From contig NC_089587.1 in the NCBI RefSeq assembly GCF_019320115.1, forward strand, positions 83,325,603 through 83,389,602: DNA of 64,000 bases, read 5' to 3'. The notes under the pieces were generated by a model, which was not told where the DNA came from, did no database searches, and was given only the letters and a program-made list of their open reading frames with translations. Positions 45,083 through 55,524 of this stretch are shown in pieces (the stretch's first letter is position 1; each line of letters begins with the position of its first letter). The DNA comes from Miscanthus floridulus (taxonomy: Eukaryota > Streptophyta > Magnoliopsida > Poales > Poaceae). A program made the translations under genes and the position numbers.

Positions 45083-46075
45083 CTACTCCTTGGGGCCATC
45101 GTCGGGATTGGAGACGTCACCATTGCCCCTAGGTGAAACTACAGGCTCATCCTCGTTGTCGTCGTTGTCGATGTCCATGCCAGCGGCGTCTAGTGGAGCA
45201 TATGGGCCAACCCCATTGTAGAGCACGTGAAACTCCTCATGCAGGTTGCTGTTGTATTCCTCTAGCTCATCGACCCTCTGTAGTAGAAGGTCCCTCTCGT
45301 CCTAGGCTTCATTCCTTTCCTGAACCAACTGTCCAATCATGCGGTCTGCATTGTTGTTGGCTTGAGTCAATGTATGCACCCACTGCATAGCTCTATCACC
45401 TCTCTCCACTGCCTGGTCTCACTGTAAGTTCATATCAGCCAACTGCTCCTACAAACTAGCTATAGCATGTGCCTGTCTCTTCTTCTGCTTTCTCCCCTTG
45501 AGCTTATCCTGACCACGCAAGCCAGTCAAAGTCTAGTAGGTACTCTCGAGACCCTCATACGCTCTGATGGCGGCGAACATAGCACTCATAGAATGGTTGT
45601 CGCTAGCCTGTCCCTCAGCTGGACCTCTAACCAAGGCGCTTCACTAAGGCTAAACCCAAATGGCATCACGAGGATCATCCCTAGGAAAAGTGCCAGCTAG
45701 AGCTGCTGCAAGCTCACTGGGAAATCTGCTTATAATATCCCTAATGACATGGAAGGCTGCTCCCTCTACACCCTCAGCGGGAGTGCGACCCTCAAACTCC
45801 AAGTGCTAACCATCCTAATCTGGAGCATCACCGAGAGCAGGGACCATGATCTCTACCACTGCAAGTCCATCCTCTGCTAACTGGCTCTCATTCCAAGAGT
45901 ACACCGGTTCTTGACCCTCTAGGTACCCCACATCATGGACCACTCTCCAAAGCAAGGTCGGCATGCCAAACTCGTTCAAGAAGGTGTCCATGGTGCGGTG
46001 CTCCCTCAAGGCCAATGGACGTCGAGGTGCTCTTCCTTCGGTGGACTTATGGGCGGTCTGCTTCATGCAGGCCAT
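45083..46075 (-). pseudogene. orf0 of the Tekay element with a histone H3-tail-like N terminus
   Basis: A 331-codon frame without any length change, between the primer-binding site and gag. It is interrupted by nine stops (codons 87, 90, 142, 144, 145, 181, 209, 219, 258), seven of them TAG. After MACM it reads KQTAHKSTEGRAPRRPLA. Aligned to the H3 tail, 15 of 22 residues including Met are identical, with K4, K9, S10, T11 and A15-P16-R17 kept and K14 and K18 as arginine. Residues 193-200 (KGRKQKKR) resemble a nuclear localisation signal. About 205-290 is coiled-coil-like, and 301-310 is acidic (DIDNDDNEDE). TTTTGCTACAG directly precedes the ATG and could be a splice acceptor. An additional frame before gag has been reported in some rice gypsy elements. 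The role is unknown. Confidence 0.8.
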
Positions 46076-46847
46076 CTGTAGCAAAAGTTCTTTTATTACC
46101 CTAGGGAAACATATTTTAGGTGATACAACTTTTATCAAAATGAGATAATCAATTTATAAGGGGAGGAATGCATGACATGAATGAAATGCACAAGTAATAT
46201 GATGTATGTACGTGCCGTACGTTCTCACAAACTTATGAAATGAATAATTTCTAACGACGAATTCGGTGGCATACAAACGATCTCTCAAATACGTAGCTAA
46301 TACGTTTTACATGATAGCATTGTTATGTACCTGTAGAAGATTCATTTTAGCCCAATTCCCAATGAATGCATACAAGCAGTAAATTTTATCTACACGCTCT
46401 ACACGAATCCCCAGATACGTGTACAACGGTAGTAACTACCCGAACCATCGTCCTATTGACGGCATCGCCTCAATAGACGGAATACCCACACATGAGATAC
46501 CTTTGTAAAACATGCGTAGAACATGTAATTACTCCAGCATCATATAAGCATTCACCCTAGATCGGCGGTGTATCCGATCATGCTCTCACAACTCACACTT
46601 ACCGAGGCGTAGAAGCAATTGATCCATACATTACCACTCAAACAAGTGGCACTCATACAATAGCACGCCATATGAGCGATGAAAGAGAAATATGATGCAA
46701 GAACCCCAAGTCAGTACTTAATTAAGCCACCTGAAGTCCTTAACTGGGCATAAAGGATACGATCACTGGCACACTTTATAGTTTGAAAATCATGTTTTCC
46801 AAATGCCTTTTTGTTTTAAATACACTTGTGAACAGTAACGCGCTAAA
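46076..46847. other. Leader between primer-binding site and orf0
   Basis: AT-rich, no coding potential seen. It probably holds the 5' leader and perhaps an intron ending at 46076. No donor was identified with confidence. Confidence 0.4.
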
Positions 46848-46863
46848 CCATGCTCTGATACCA
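46848..46863 (-). other. Primer-binding site for initiator tRNA-Met
   Basis: Minus strand TGGTATCAGAGCATGG, two bases inside the 5' LTR. TGGTATCAGAGC is the standard plant retrotransposon site complementary to the 3' end of initiator tRNA-Met. Confidence 0.9.
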
Positions 46864-46865
46864 GC

Positions 46866-49800
46866 TGTAACAGAACCAACCAATTATACGAAATTAAGTA
46901 AGAAAATCATCCGCCAGAGCAGACGATTTAGCAAACTTAGGCCCGTATAACCCGGTAGTCCGTGAAATCATGAAGGATTTCAAACCAACTTCCATTTTAG
47001 CCAAGATCATAATAAGTTTAGCGGTCACCATCACATATTACATAAAAGTTTGCATCTCAGATACATCAGAGTTTAAACATAGTTATTACAAAACAAGTTC
47101 GAATAAAAGTAGTGGAAGCCATTTGTTCAAACCACACACACTCATACGGAGTTCAAATATAGTGCCAGCGAATGATCATCTCCAACAAAAGCATCAGACG
47201 AGACGTAAGGAATGACCATGCCCATGGTCCTAAGCATCACCCATCGTAGGATAAAGGTAGTTGATACAGTAGCCGTAATACATCTGCTCATCTGCAACAA
47301 GTGGGAATAAAACCCTGAGTACAAGAAGGTACTTAGCTAGACTTACCCGACATAACTGAAAATAAGTGACACCAAGGATTATGAAGGCTTTATAGTAGGG
47401 TAGCTGACTCATTTGCAAAAAAAAGCATTTTTAGCATTCCAAGAACCTTTCTAAAAACATTATTGCCAAGTTAATTAATTATAACTTGTCGACTAGATTT
47501 GCACCTATACTAGAGCAAACATGTGATTAAGCAGATAATGATAACCAATGATCATTAAACAACTTTCATAATGTCATATTCATTATAACTATCCAAGTGT
47601 TCCATTAACATTACTACGATGAAGTCACTCAAGTCAAGTGCTCACTATCTAGGAGCGATGGCGATTCGAATCGATTCCTAACCAGCTGGTGATTTATTCC
47701 TTACACAAACCTCACTCACCCGCTAAAGTGAGATATTGATCACTGAGTCAACTATCCAGGAATCTCAAGTTTGCTAGGAACCACATGTACCCGGGGGCTG
47801 ACCGACTGCACTTTAGTCTTATCATCTCGCCCCCATGTCCTACCACACCTGCTCCGGCACAGTGCGCTGTGGGCAATCTACTCGGCCCGAATAATCTCCC
47901 AGCTTCCCGAATAATGTAAGGCATGCATTCAACATGACTCGAGGCCCAACAACGGTCGGTCCTTAATCGACACAGATGGAAAGCACTACAGTTCAAAACT
48001 CTATAAGTCTCCGTCCGGTCTCAACTTCATTTAACACTTAGTTATACCATGACTTCATAGTCATCCAAGCAGATCCAGGTAACCACCTATAGCTCGCAGG
48101 TGACAGGAAATCACCCGACTTCTACCGGTCTAAGCCAGCTAAGCATTGACTCGACTACGGATACCAGGGTAACAAGGATATAGTATAACAAAGGTAGACA
48201 AGGTATAATGCAGCAACGGTTGCAAACAACTCCTAAACATAATGCATCAATTAAAGTAAAGTATTTAATTAAAAATTGCAAACCGGGAGAAAATGCTTCG
48301 AGGCTTGCCTCTCTCGAAGGAGCTCGGGCGATGATCGGGGCACTCTAGAAGTTCCTCAATGTCCTCCTCGTCAGCTTCGGGCACTTCCTGCGGCTGCACC
48401 TCAAACTGCTCCTCGGGCTCCTCGGGTATGACGACTGGGTTCTCGGTTTACGATCCTGTATGATGCAATGTGCGTAAGTGCCTATGCAATCGGTGCATCG
48501 AATGAGACGAATACAATGGATATGTTTGAATGCAAGGTAGTCAACATCAAGTTCTACAGAAAAGTATCTCAAAAATGACATGCAATAATTTTCCCAAGTA
48601 GATCTAGTGATAAGGAACCTAGCAAAAAAATATTTCAATAGATTTGGAGCAAATTTGAGTATCCAAACATTTTCCAAATCATTTCTCTTTTCAAATAATA
48701 AAGAAAAACTAGAAATAAACATCCTATTGCTACTGGGCCGGCCCGTGGGAATTAGCCGGCCCACGGCCACACTTGGCCTGCGCAGCCCAAGCGAAGGGAA
48801 AGAGCGGCGGCCTAGCAGGGGCTTCGGCCCATGGCCTCTTGGCCCAGCTCGGCCGAGGTGAAAGCCATGCTGGCGCCGAGACGTCGCGGCGGCGCGGCTC
48901 GGCCAACGGGGCCGGCGGCCATTACCGGTCGTGCTAGGGCAAACGAGCGAGCGCATGCGGTTCGTGAGGAGCTGGTGAATGTGGGCAGGTAGCTAGGCAG
49001 GGTGGAGAAAGGGAGGAAGGGAGAGTTCCACGATGGCCGAGCATGGCGGCGCCATGGCCGACGTCGGTGAGTCACGAGAATGCGCTACCTGGGCTCAAAA
49101 GATGGCACAATCACGAGCACCAAGTGTCGGAGAGCAAGGTGGAGCTGCTGGCGCTCGATTGCTGGCCATGGTGGAGGAGGGGCGGTGGATTTGCCCGGTG
49201 GGTGCGGTGGCGCTCGGTGGCGAGCTTGCTGCGCGCGGGAGGAGAAGCGAGCACGGGAGAGTGAGAGAGCGGGCGGGATGGAGTGGAGAGGGGCGCAGCG
49301 CTGTCGGTAGGTGTAGGCAGGCGCGTGGGAGCGGACACAGGCCGGCTATGATGCACGGCGGCATCGACGACGCATGGCTGCCACGTGGCGGGCGTGCTCT
49401 ACCGTGGTCGGGACGCGGCGTGGCGCGTCAGCGAGCGAGCGAGCGCGGAGGCAGGCCAGGCATGGCACTGGGCTAGGCTGGGCCAAGGGGAGGCGCGCGG
49501 CGCGGCGGGAGGCTTGCTGGGCCGGCTTTGGCCGTGGGCCGGGAAGCGGAGCGGCGGCCTGTTAAGCGAAAATGAAGAATTTTTCTTTTTATTTCTCAAA
49601 TATACAGAATTAAATTCCCATTTTTGAGCCATTTAAAAGCATTTTCACAAATTGGTGTAAAAATGAAATTTGTTCCATTTTTCAATATCTACAACTTTGA
49701 TTTTATGACTAAAGCCAAATTCTTGATAGATTTTGAATTATAAAATTAAAGTAAATTTTAACTCAAAACCCTAATTTTGGAGAATTATTTTTAAAAGCAA

Positions 49801-50092
49801 AATTTGGCAATAATTTAAATACAAACCTTGCTCCAAAAATTTTGCTAAACAATTCTAGATGATTCACAATCATAACCAAACAAGTTCTACTAACCTAGCA
49901 AGCATAATCAGGGCAAAACCACTTTAAACAAGTGTATGCAATATTTACGTTTCACGAACATGTTTCATATGTTTTAAAGCAGTGTTTCAGTTGTTATTTA
50001 CATGATTAGGCATGTATGATTAGGATGCTTGATGATGCATGATATGCATGATTTACAGTGCCTAAATGCTGGCATAACACCGGGGTGTTACA
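46866..50092 (-). repeat. 5' LTR of the Tekay element
   Basis: 3227 bp. It lacks about 641 bp present in the other LTR; the join is in GTAGTCAACATCAAGTTCTA near 48548. The rest aligns throughout. Confidence 0.93.
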
Positions 50093-50097
50093 ATAAG
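50093..50097. repeat. Target-site duplication of the Tekay element, right copy
   Basis: ATAAG, identical to 36327-36331, inside element B. Confidence 0.9.
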
Positions 50098-50179
50098 AGA
50101 AGGCCAAGGCCCTCAGAGTCCTTCCATTTAGAAAAGCCTCCGAAGGAGTATTCTACTCCTTTGTAGGCTCAGGGGCTAT
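50098..50179 (+). other. Remaining 3' end of element B with polypurine tract
   Basis: A short segment separated from 36331 by the Tekay element. It ends in GGCTCAGGGGCTAT, the purine tract next to the 3' LTR. Confidence 0.65.
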
Positions 50180-50279
50180 TGTCAGTGACAAATACTAGGG
50201 TACCCAAAGAGGAAGAGCTAATGACCATCAATATTGATTCATCCGAGCAGTCAAGAGTGTGACTATAGCTCCAACCGAC

Positions 50280-50930
50280 CCTCTAGGGGTGGACTCCGCC
50301 TCGCCCAACCTCCGGGGGTGGACTCTGCCTTGCTCGACCCTGAGGCCACGGGCTTCGCCTCACTTGACCCCGAGGCCACAGACTCTGCCTTGCCTAACCC
50401 TTGGGTTGCGCTCCGCCTCGCCTGACCACGAGGCCATGAGCTCTGCCTCGCCTGACCCTTGGGTTTGGGCTCCGCCTCGACCGACCGCAAGGCTGTGGGC
50501 TCCGCCTCACCCCACCCTTGGGTTTGTGCTCCACCTTGCCCAACCCTAGAGCCATAGGCTCCACCTCACCTGATCCTGAGACCGCAGGCTTTGCCTCGCC
50601 TGACCCTTGGGTTTGCGCTCTACCTCACCTGAAATTTGGGGGAAGCCTCCACCTCGCCCAACCCTAGGGCCACGGGCTCCACCTCGCTTGACCCTGAGGC
50701 CATGGCCTCCGCCTCGACCGACCCCAAGGCCACAGACTCTACCTCGCCCGACCCTTGGGTTTACACTCCACCTCACCCGACCCCAAGGTCATGGGCTCCA
50801 CCTCGCCTGACCTATGGGGGCGGGCTCCACCTCAACCAACAGTGAGGCCATAGGCTCCGCCCCACCCGACCTTTAGGGGCAGGCCCTGCCTCGCCTGACC
50901 TTGAGGTCATGGGTTCTGTCTCGCCCGATG
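50280..50930. repeat. GC-rich minisatellite in the 3' LTR of element B
   Basis: Counterpart of the array in the other LTR, with the same core but many more C-to-T type changes (GCCTTGCTCGACCC, CACTTGACCC). Unit order is broadly kept, as expected from one parental copy. Confidence 0.88.
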
Positions 50931-51354
50931 GAGACCCATACCGCCGCCAACCACTCTAGGTCCAAGCGTATGGGCCTAGGTCAAAACTTTGATGTCAGGG
51001 AAGAGACCGGCACGCCCTAATATAACATGCGCCCAAGATGGGCCATACCTAGGGATTCACATCAGGAACATCATTGGGCATATCGATGTTGTTCTGCCTA
51101 CCCCCCGTACGAACACTGACAAGCGTGTCAGTTTACCACGACGTCCGCTGGGATGGAGTGGAGCGCCATGGCCGGCAAATGATGCCAACGCATGGTGCTA
51201 ATGATGGACAGGACCACGACATGGAGCTATCCTATTGACATCTACAGGGTCGGTGGGACCCGCATGAAGGAGAAGGACCCGACAATCTAGAAGGCTTTTG
51301 ACTCTCTCTCGTCCTTCTCTTTCCCTCTGCTGTAACCCGTGCTTTCCCTTGGCC

Positions 51355-51362
51355 TATAAAAG
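51355..51362 (+). promoter_or_regulatory. TATA box of the 3' LTR of element B
   Basis: TATAAAAG in the same context as in the other LTR. It points into the LINE ORF2 remnant and could drive readthrough transcripts there. Confidence 0.65.
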
Positions 51363-51708
51363 GGAAAGTACGGCATCCCATTAGGGGCATCGACTCATCT
51401 GACCAATGATCCATCGATTCAAGCCAGATCCAAACAAACCCATCGAACCCCCATGCACATGGCTGAGCAGCAACTGAGCTCTCAGAACCCATTTGTTCTT
51501 TCCACTAGAGACTTAGGACATGTCCCTCTCTCGCCTGTTTGTAACCCCTACTATAAACTTTCAGTGCTAGTAACACGAGCAGCGACGAACTGGATGTAGG
51601 GATATTCTGCCCGAACCAGTATAAACCTCGTATCCTCTAAGCACACCATCCGAGCCAGACGCGTAATATTAGAAATTTACTCGTTGGTGGTTACTTGAAA
51701 CACCGACA

Positions 51709-54700
51709 TGTGTGTTTTGGAATTGTAGAGGTCTACGTGACCTAGCTAAACATACTTTCTTACATGATGTGGCTACAGATAAAAAACTTGATTTCATAGC
51801 TTTATCAGAAACCAACAAAAATAGTTTCTCGACTCAGTGTCTGGAAAATTTTTGTGTGGGGGGCTGATTTTGTTTGGCATTGGCGATGCCCTCGATCTAT
51901 GTCTAGGGGAATGCTAATGGGGATACATCAAGAATGTTTTGAAGTAGAGAATATAGAGGACTGTGATTTTCATATCAAGTTTGTCTTAAAAATAGAGTAG
52001 ATGGTTTTAGATGGGCCCTCTTGTCTGTTTATGGTGTAGCTCAAGAGGAATACAAAGAGCAGTTCCTAGCAGAGTTAGTATGTGCATGTTCTAACTATGG
52101 GAATCTACCTTTCTTAGTAGGGGGAGGTTTCAATATCATCCAAAACCCATTAGAGAAAAATAATTCATGATATAATGATAGGTGGCCACTCTTGTTTAAT
52201 GCTATTATTGAATCCTTGAATTTAAGAGAACTGGATTTGACGGGCAGGAAATACACGTGGGCTAATTACGCAGGGGTTCCAACATATGAAAAGTTGGATC
52301 GTATCTTGGTAACAACGGATTGGGAGCAAATGTTCCCACTGGCTTCTGTCTAGGCACTTACTCGTGAGATCTTAGATCACACACCTCTGCCACTAGATGG
52401 TGGGGAGCCATCTCACCATGGCAACGCTAGGAATTTTAAGTTCGAGCTAGGGTGGCTGACAAGGGATGGATTTTTTGATCTTTGGAAATCTGAAAGCAGG
52501 GGTTGGTCACCCTAGAATAGTGGCAAAATAAAATTAGAAGGTTGCGACGTTTCCTTAGAGGATGGGCCAGGAATTTAGTTTCACAAAATAAGACAAAAAA
52601 ATCTAATATGTTGAACATGATAGATGTCTTGGACAAAAAGGCAGAGACATCTTTGTTGTCATCTCAAGAGATGGAGCTTAGATATCATCTAAAAGGGCAA
52701 TTAACTAAGTTGCTGAGAGAGAAGGAGATTTACTGGCTCCAACGATCAAAAGCAACAAGGTTACTACAAGGGGATGATAATACTAAGTATTTCCATCTGG
52801 TGGTAAATGGCAGACATAGGAAAACAAAAATTGTACAACTAGAATAGGAAGAAGGAACTATTGTTGGAGATGAGAACTTAAAAAATTATATAACTGAATA
52901 CTACAAAGGACTGTTTGGACCACATATACACAATTCTTTCTCAATGGACGAGACTTTGAGGTATGCCATACCTCAAGTGTCGAAGGACGAGAATGAGGTA
53001 TTGACGGCTCCATTCAGTGAGGAGGAAATTAAAACGACAGTTTTCGACATGGAACATATCAAGGCTTCTGGTCCGGATGGTTTCCCCGCTGAATTTTACC
53101 AATTCTTTTGGGAGGTACTAAAGCCGGATTTAATGAGTCTTTTTCATGAATTCCATGCTACTGCCTATTCATAGTCTTAATTTTGGAGTAATCACTTTAC
53201 TACCAAAGATTGCTGATGCGGCTCGGATACAACAATATAGGTCTATATGTTTATTAAATGTGAGCTTGAAAATTTTCACGAAGGTACTAAACAACAGAAT
53301 TTTGAAAGTGGCAGATAAAATCATAGGACCGTCGCAGACAACCTTTATTCCAAGCCGCTGTATCATGGAAGGAGTTATGATCTTGCTTGAAACAATTCAT
53401 GAGTTGCATAGAAAAAAATAAGATGGACTGATCTTAAAACTAGACTTCGAGAAAGCCTACGTTAATTTAAAGTGGCCTTTTGTGCAACAGGTTCTCAGAA
53501 TGAAAGGATTCTCAACGACTTGGTGCGAATGGATCTCAAAAGTCATGTCTAGAGGGAGTGTTGCAGTAAAGGTCAATGATAATATAGGATATTTTTTTCA
53601 AACTTGGAAAGGAGTGCGGCGGGGAGATCTGTTATCTCCAATTCTGTTTAATATAGTAGTTAATATGCTGGTTGTCTTTATTTCACGGGCTAAAGAGGCT
53701 AAACAAGTCCAAGGGGTTGTTTCATATTTGGTAAATGAGGGACTTTCAGTCCTTCAGTATGCAGATGACACTATCATCTTTATGGATAATGATCTAGAGA
53801 GGGAAAAAACATGAAGCTTTTACTTTGTGCTTTTGAGTAGTTGTCAGGACTTAAGATCAATTTTCACAAAAGCGAAATATTTTGTTACGGAGCAGCCAAA
53901 GTCAGACAAAACGAGTATGCACACATTTTTGGGTGTGATATGGGTTCATTTCCTTTTAGATATTTAGGAATTTCTATGCATCATAGAAAACTCATAAATA
54001 AGGATTGAAAACGTGTTGATCAAAGATTTCAAAAAAGGTAGAACCGTTGGAGAAGTAAGATGTTGTCGATAGAGGGGAGGCTTGTGTTCATCAACTTTGT
54101 CTTGAGTAGCCTCCCCATGTTTATGTTTTCCTTTTTTGAGGTACCTAGAGGGGTCTTGAAGAAGTTAGATTACTTTAGGTCACGATTTTTCTAGCAGAGT
54201 GATGACCACAAGAAGAAATATAGATTGACTAAGTGGGAGGTAGTATATACACTGAAAGACAAGGGAGGGTTGGGGGTCTTAAATCTAGATGTCCACAATA
54301 GGTGTCTCCTAAGTAAGTGGCTGTTTAAGTTGATAAATGAAGACGGGGTTTGGCAACAGTTGCTTAGGAGTAAATATCTAAGGGACAAGACTTTGACACA
54401 GGTTCAATAAATGCCCGGAGACTCTAAGATTTGGGCTGGCCTCATGAAGGTCAAGGCAGAGTTTCTCTCGTTGGGTAAGTTTGATCTAGGTGACGGGTCG
54501 CAAGTGCAATTTTGGGAGGACTCGTGGATAAGACCGTGTCCGCTAAAATCGCTCTTTCCTGCACTATATAATATTGTTAGGAAAAAAGTGCATATGTAAG
54601 AACGGTGCTATCTATGGCACCTTTAAATGTAGCTTTCAGGAGATCTCTTGTAGGTGTTAATTTACAAGCATGGCACGATGTAGTTGCGATGGTTGCGAAT

Positions 54701-55285
54701 GTACAATTAACAAACCAAAGGGATCGTTTTGTGTGGAGGCTACATCAGAATAGATTGTTTTCAGTTAAATCCATGTACAGAGCCTTATTGATAGCAGAAG
54801 CTGTACCTTGTAATACTCTAATCTAGAAGCTGAAACTACCTCTCAAAATCAAAGTCTTTATGTGGTATCTATACAAGGGAGTAGTTTTAACAAAGGATAA
54901 TTTAGAACGGCGGCAGTGGCAAGGAGATAAGAAGTGTTGTTTCTGTTCTTCTGATGAGTCTATACAACATTTACTCTTTGACTGTCATTTTGCTAAATTT
55001 ATGTGAAGAATTGTCCATATTTCATTTAATTCAATACATCTAACTAGCATACATAATTTGTTTACAGGTTGGTTGGAAGGGTTAAATAGGAAACTGAAAT
55101 CTCAGGTCCTTGTGGGAGCTAGTGCAATTTGTTGGGCGCTATGGCTAACTAGGAATAATATAGTGTTTGACAAGGTCCTAGCACCATCTTTTCTTGCAGG
55201 TTATCTTCAGGGGGACTTACTGGATCAGGTTTTGGTCCCTATTGCAGAAGGAGGAGAATTGTCAGATAACGAAGATGGGATGTAG
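51709..55285 (+). pseudogene. LINE ORF2: endonuclease, reverse transcriptase and zf-RVT (decayed)
   Basis: The endonuclease begins FWNCRGLR at about 51715, followed by FIALSET (catalytic Glu region), LVGGGFNII and LDRILVTTDW. RT follows from about 52944: IKASGPDGFPAEFYQFFW, LPKIADAARIQQYRSICLLN, RRGDLLSPILFNIV, and the YADD active site at 53758-53769. A C-terminal zf-RVT-like region is near 54830-55000, with CCFCSSDES and HLLFDCHFA. Stops and frame changes occur about every 300-500 bp, so it is dead. In the family it nicks the target and primes reverse transcription from the nick. Confidence 0.9.
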
Positions 55286-55517
55286 GAATATTAAAACAAT
55301 TGTGATGGAGGTGTTTTTAAGACATGGATGGTGATTCAGCAATAGAATTGGGTTATAGACGTGGCTTTTACAAACGCTTTTGTTGTTTTCTCTGTCTCAA
55401 AACTTCGTTTTTGAGATTCCTTGACCCCAGCTCTCTTGTGTGTAATAAGAAACAGCTATATGCATTGGTCGATGCAGAGGCTAGAATATGTTTAATACAT
55501 TCTCTTTTCTAAAAAAA
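55286..55517 (+). other. 3' untranslated region and short A-tail of the LINE
   Basis: Pyrimidine-rich 3' end, with TTTTGTTGTTTTCTCTG and a final CTCTTTTCT then seven A. No gene. Confidence 0.6.
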
Positions 55518-55524
55518 TGTCAGA
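55517..55524. repeat. Candidate LINE target-site duplication, right copy
   Basis: ATGTCAGA directly at the end of the LINE A-run, matching 23954-23961. Confidence 0.55.

Larger units (their letters stand above)
36332..50092 (-). mobile_element. Tekay/Del-type chromovirus (Ty3/gypsy), 13.8 kb
   Basis: LTRs at 36332-40199 and 46866-50092 start TGTAACAG and end TGTTACA. The 5-bp target duplication ATAAG is perfect (36327-36331 and 50093-50097). The primer-binding site matches initiator tRNA-Met. Coding order on the minus strand is an extra frame (orf0), gag, protease, RT, RNase H, and integrase with a C-terminal chromodomain, which marks chromoviruses; LTR length and primer fit the Tekay lineage. 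Pol has one frameshift and a handful of stops, so it is inactive but less damaged than elements A and B. It is the youngest layer of the nest. Confidence 0.94.
27709..51708 (+). mobile_element. Element B: non-autonomous Tat-like LTR retrotransposon, itself interrupted
   Basis: LTRs at 27709-29243 and 50180-51708 share their whole length, with TGTCxG starts and CCGATA/CCGACA ends. Flanks GGTGT and TGTGT agree at four of five bases. The primer-binding-like site after the left LTR sets + orientation. Inside are a gag remnant, the integrase C terminus, repeats, and an antisense accessory gene on the minus strand. Protease, RT, RNase H and the integrase core are missing altogether. Removing the Tekay insertion leaves an element of about 10.2 kb. 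It must have depended on enzymes from related elements. Confidence 0.9.
50180..51708 (+). repeat. 3' LTR of element B
   Basis: 1529 bp copy. It begins TGTCAGTGACAAATACTAGG after a CTCAGGGGCTAT purine tract and ends ACACCGACA next to the LINE endonuclease. It has the same minisatellite and TATA box as the left copy, diverged throughout. Confidence 0.92.
23962..55517 (+). mobile_element. L1-type LINE split by a 24-kb nested insertion
   Basis: ORF1 remains (24098-27644) lie left of element B. The ORF2 start (27698) is 11 bp before the insertion, and the rest of ORF2 (51714-55285) is right of it. Without the insertion the LINE is about 7.6 kb. The 3' end is a short A-run (55511-55517). ATGTCAGA occurs just before the 5' end (23954-23961) and at the 3' end (55517-55524), and the match extends to nine of ten bases. 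This is the likely target duplication of a near-full-length insertion. Both ORFs contain stops and frameshifts. Confidence 0.88.

Noticed and set aside
46010..46075. Captured histone H3 gene
   Set aside because: Similarity ends after H3 position 21 and none of the histone fold follows, so it is a tail-like segment only.
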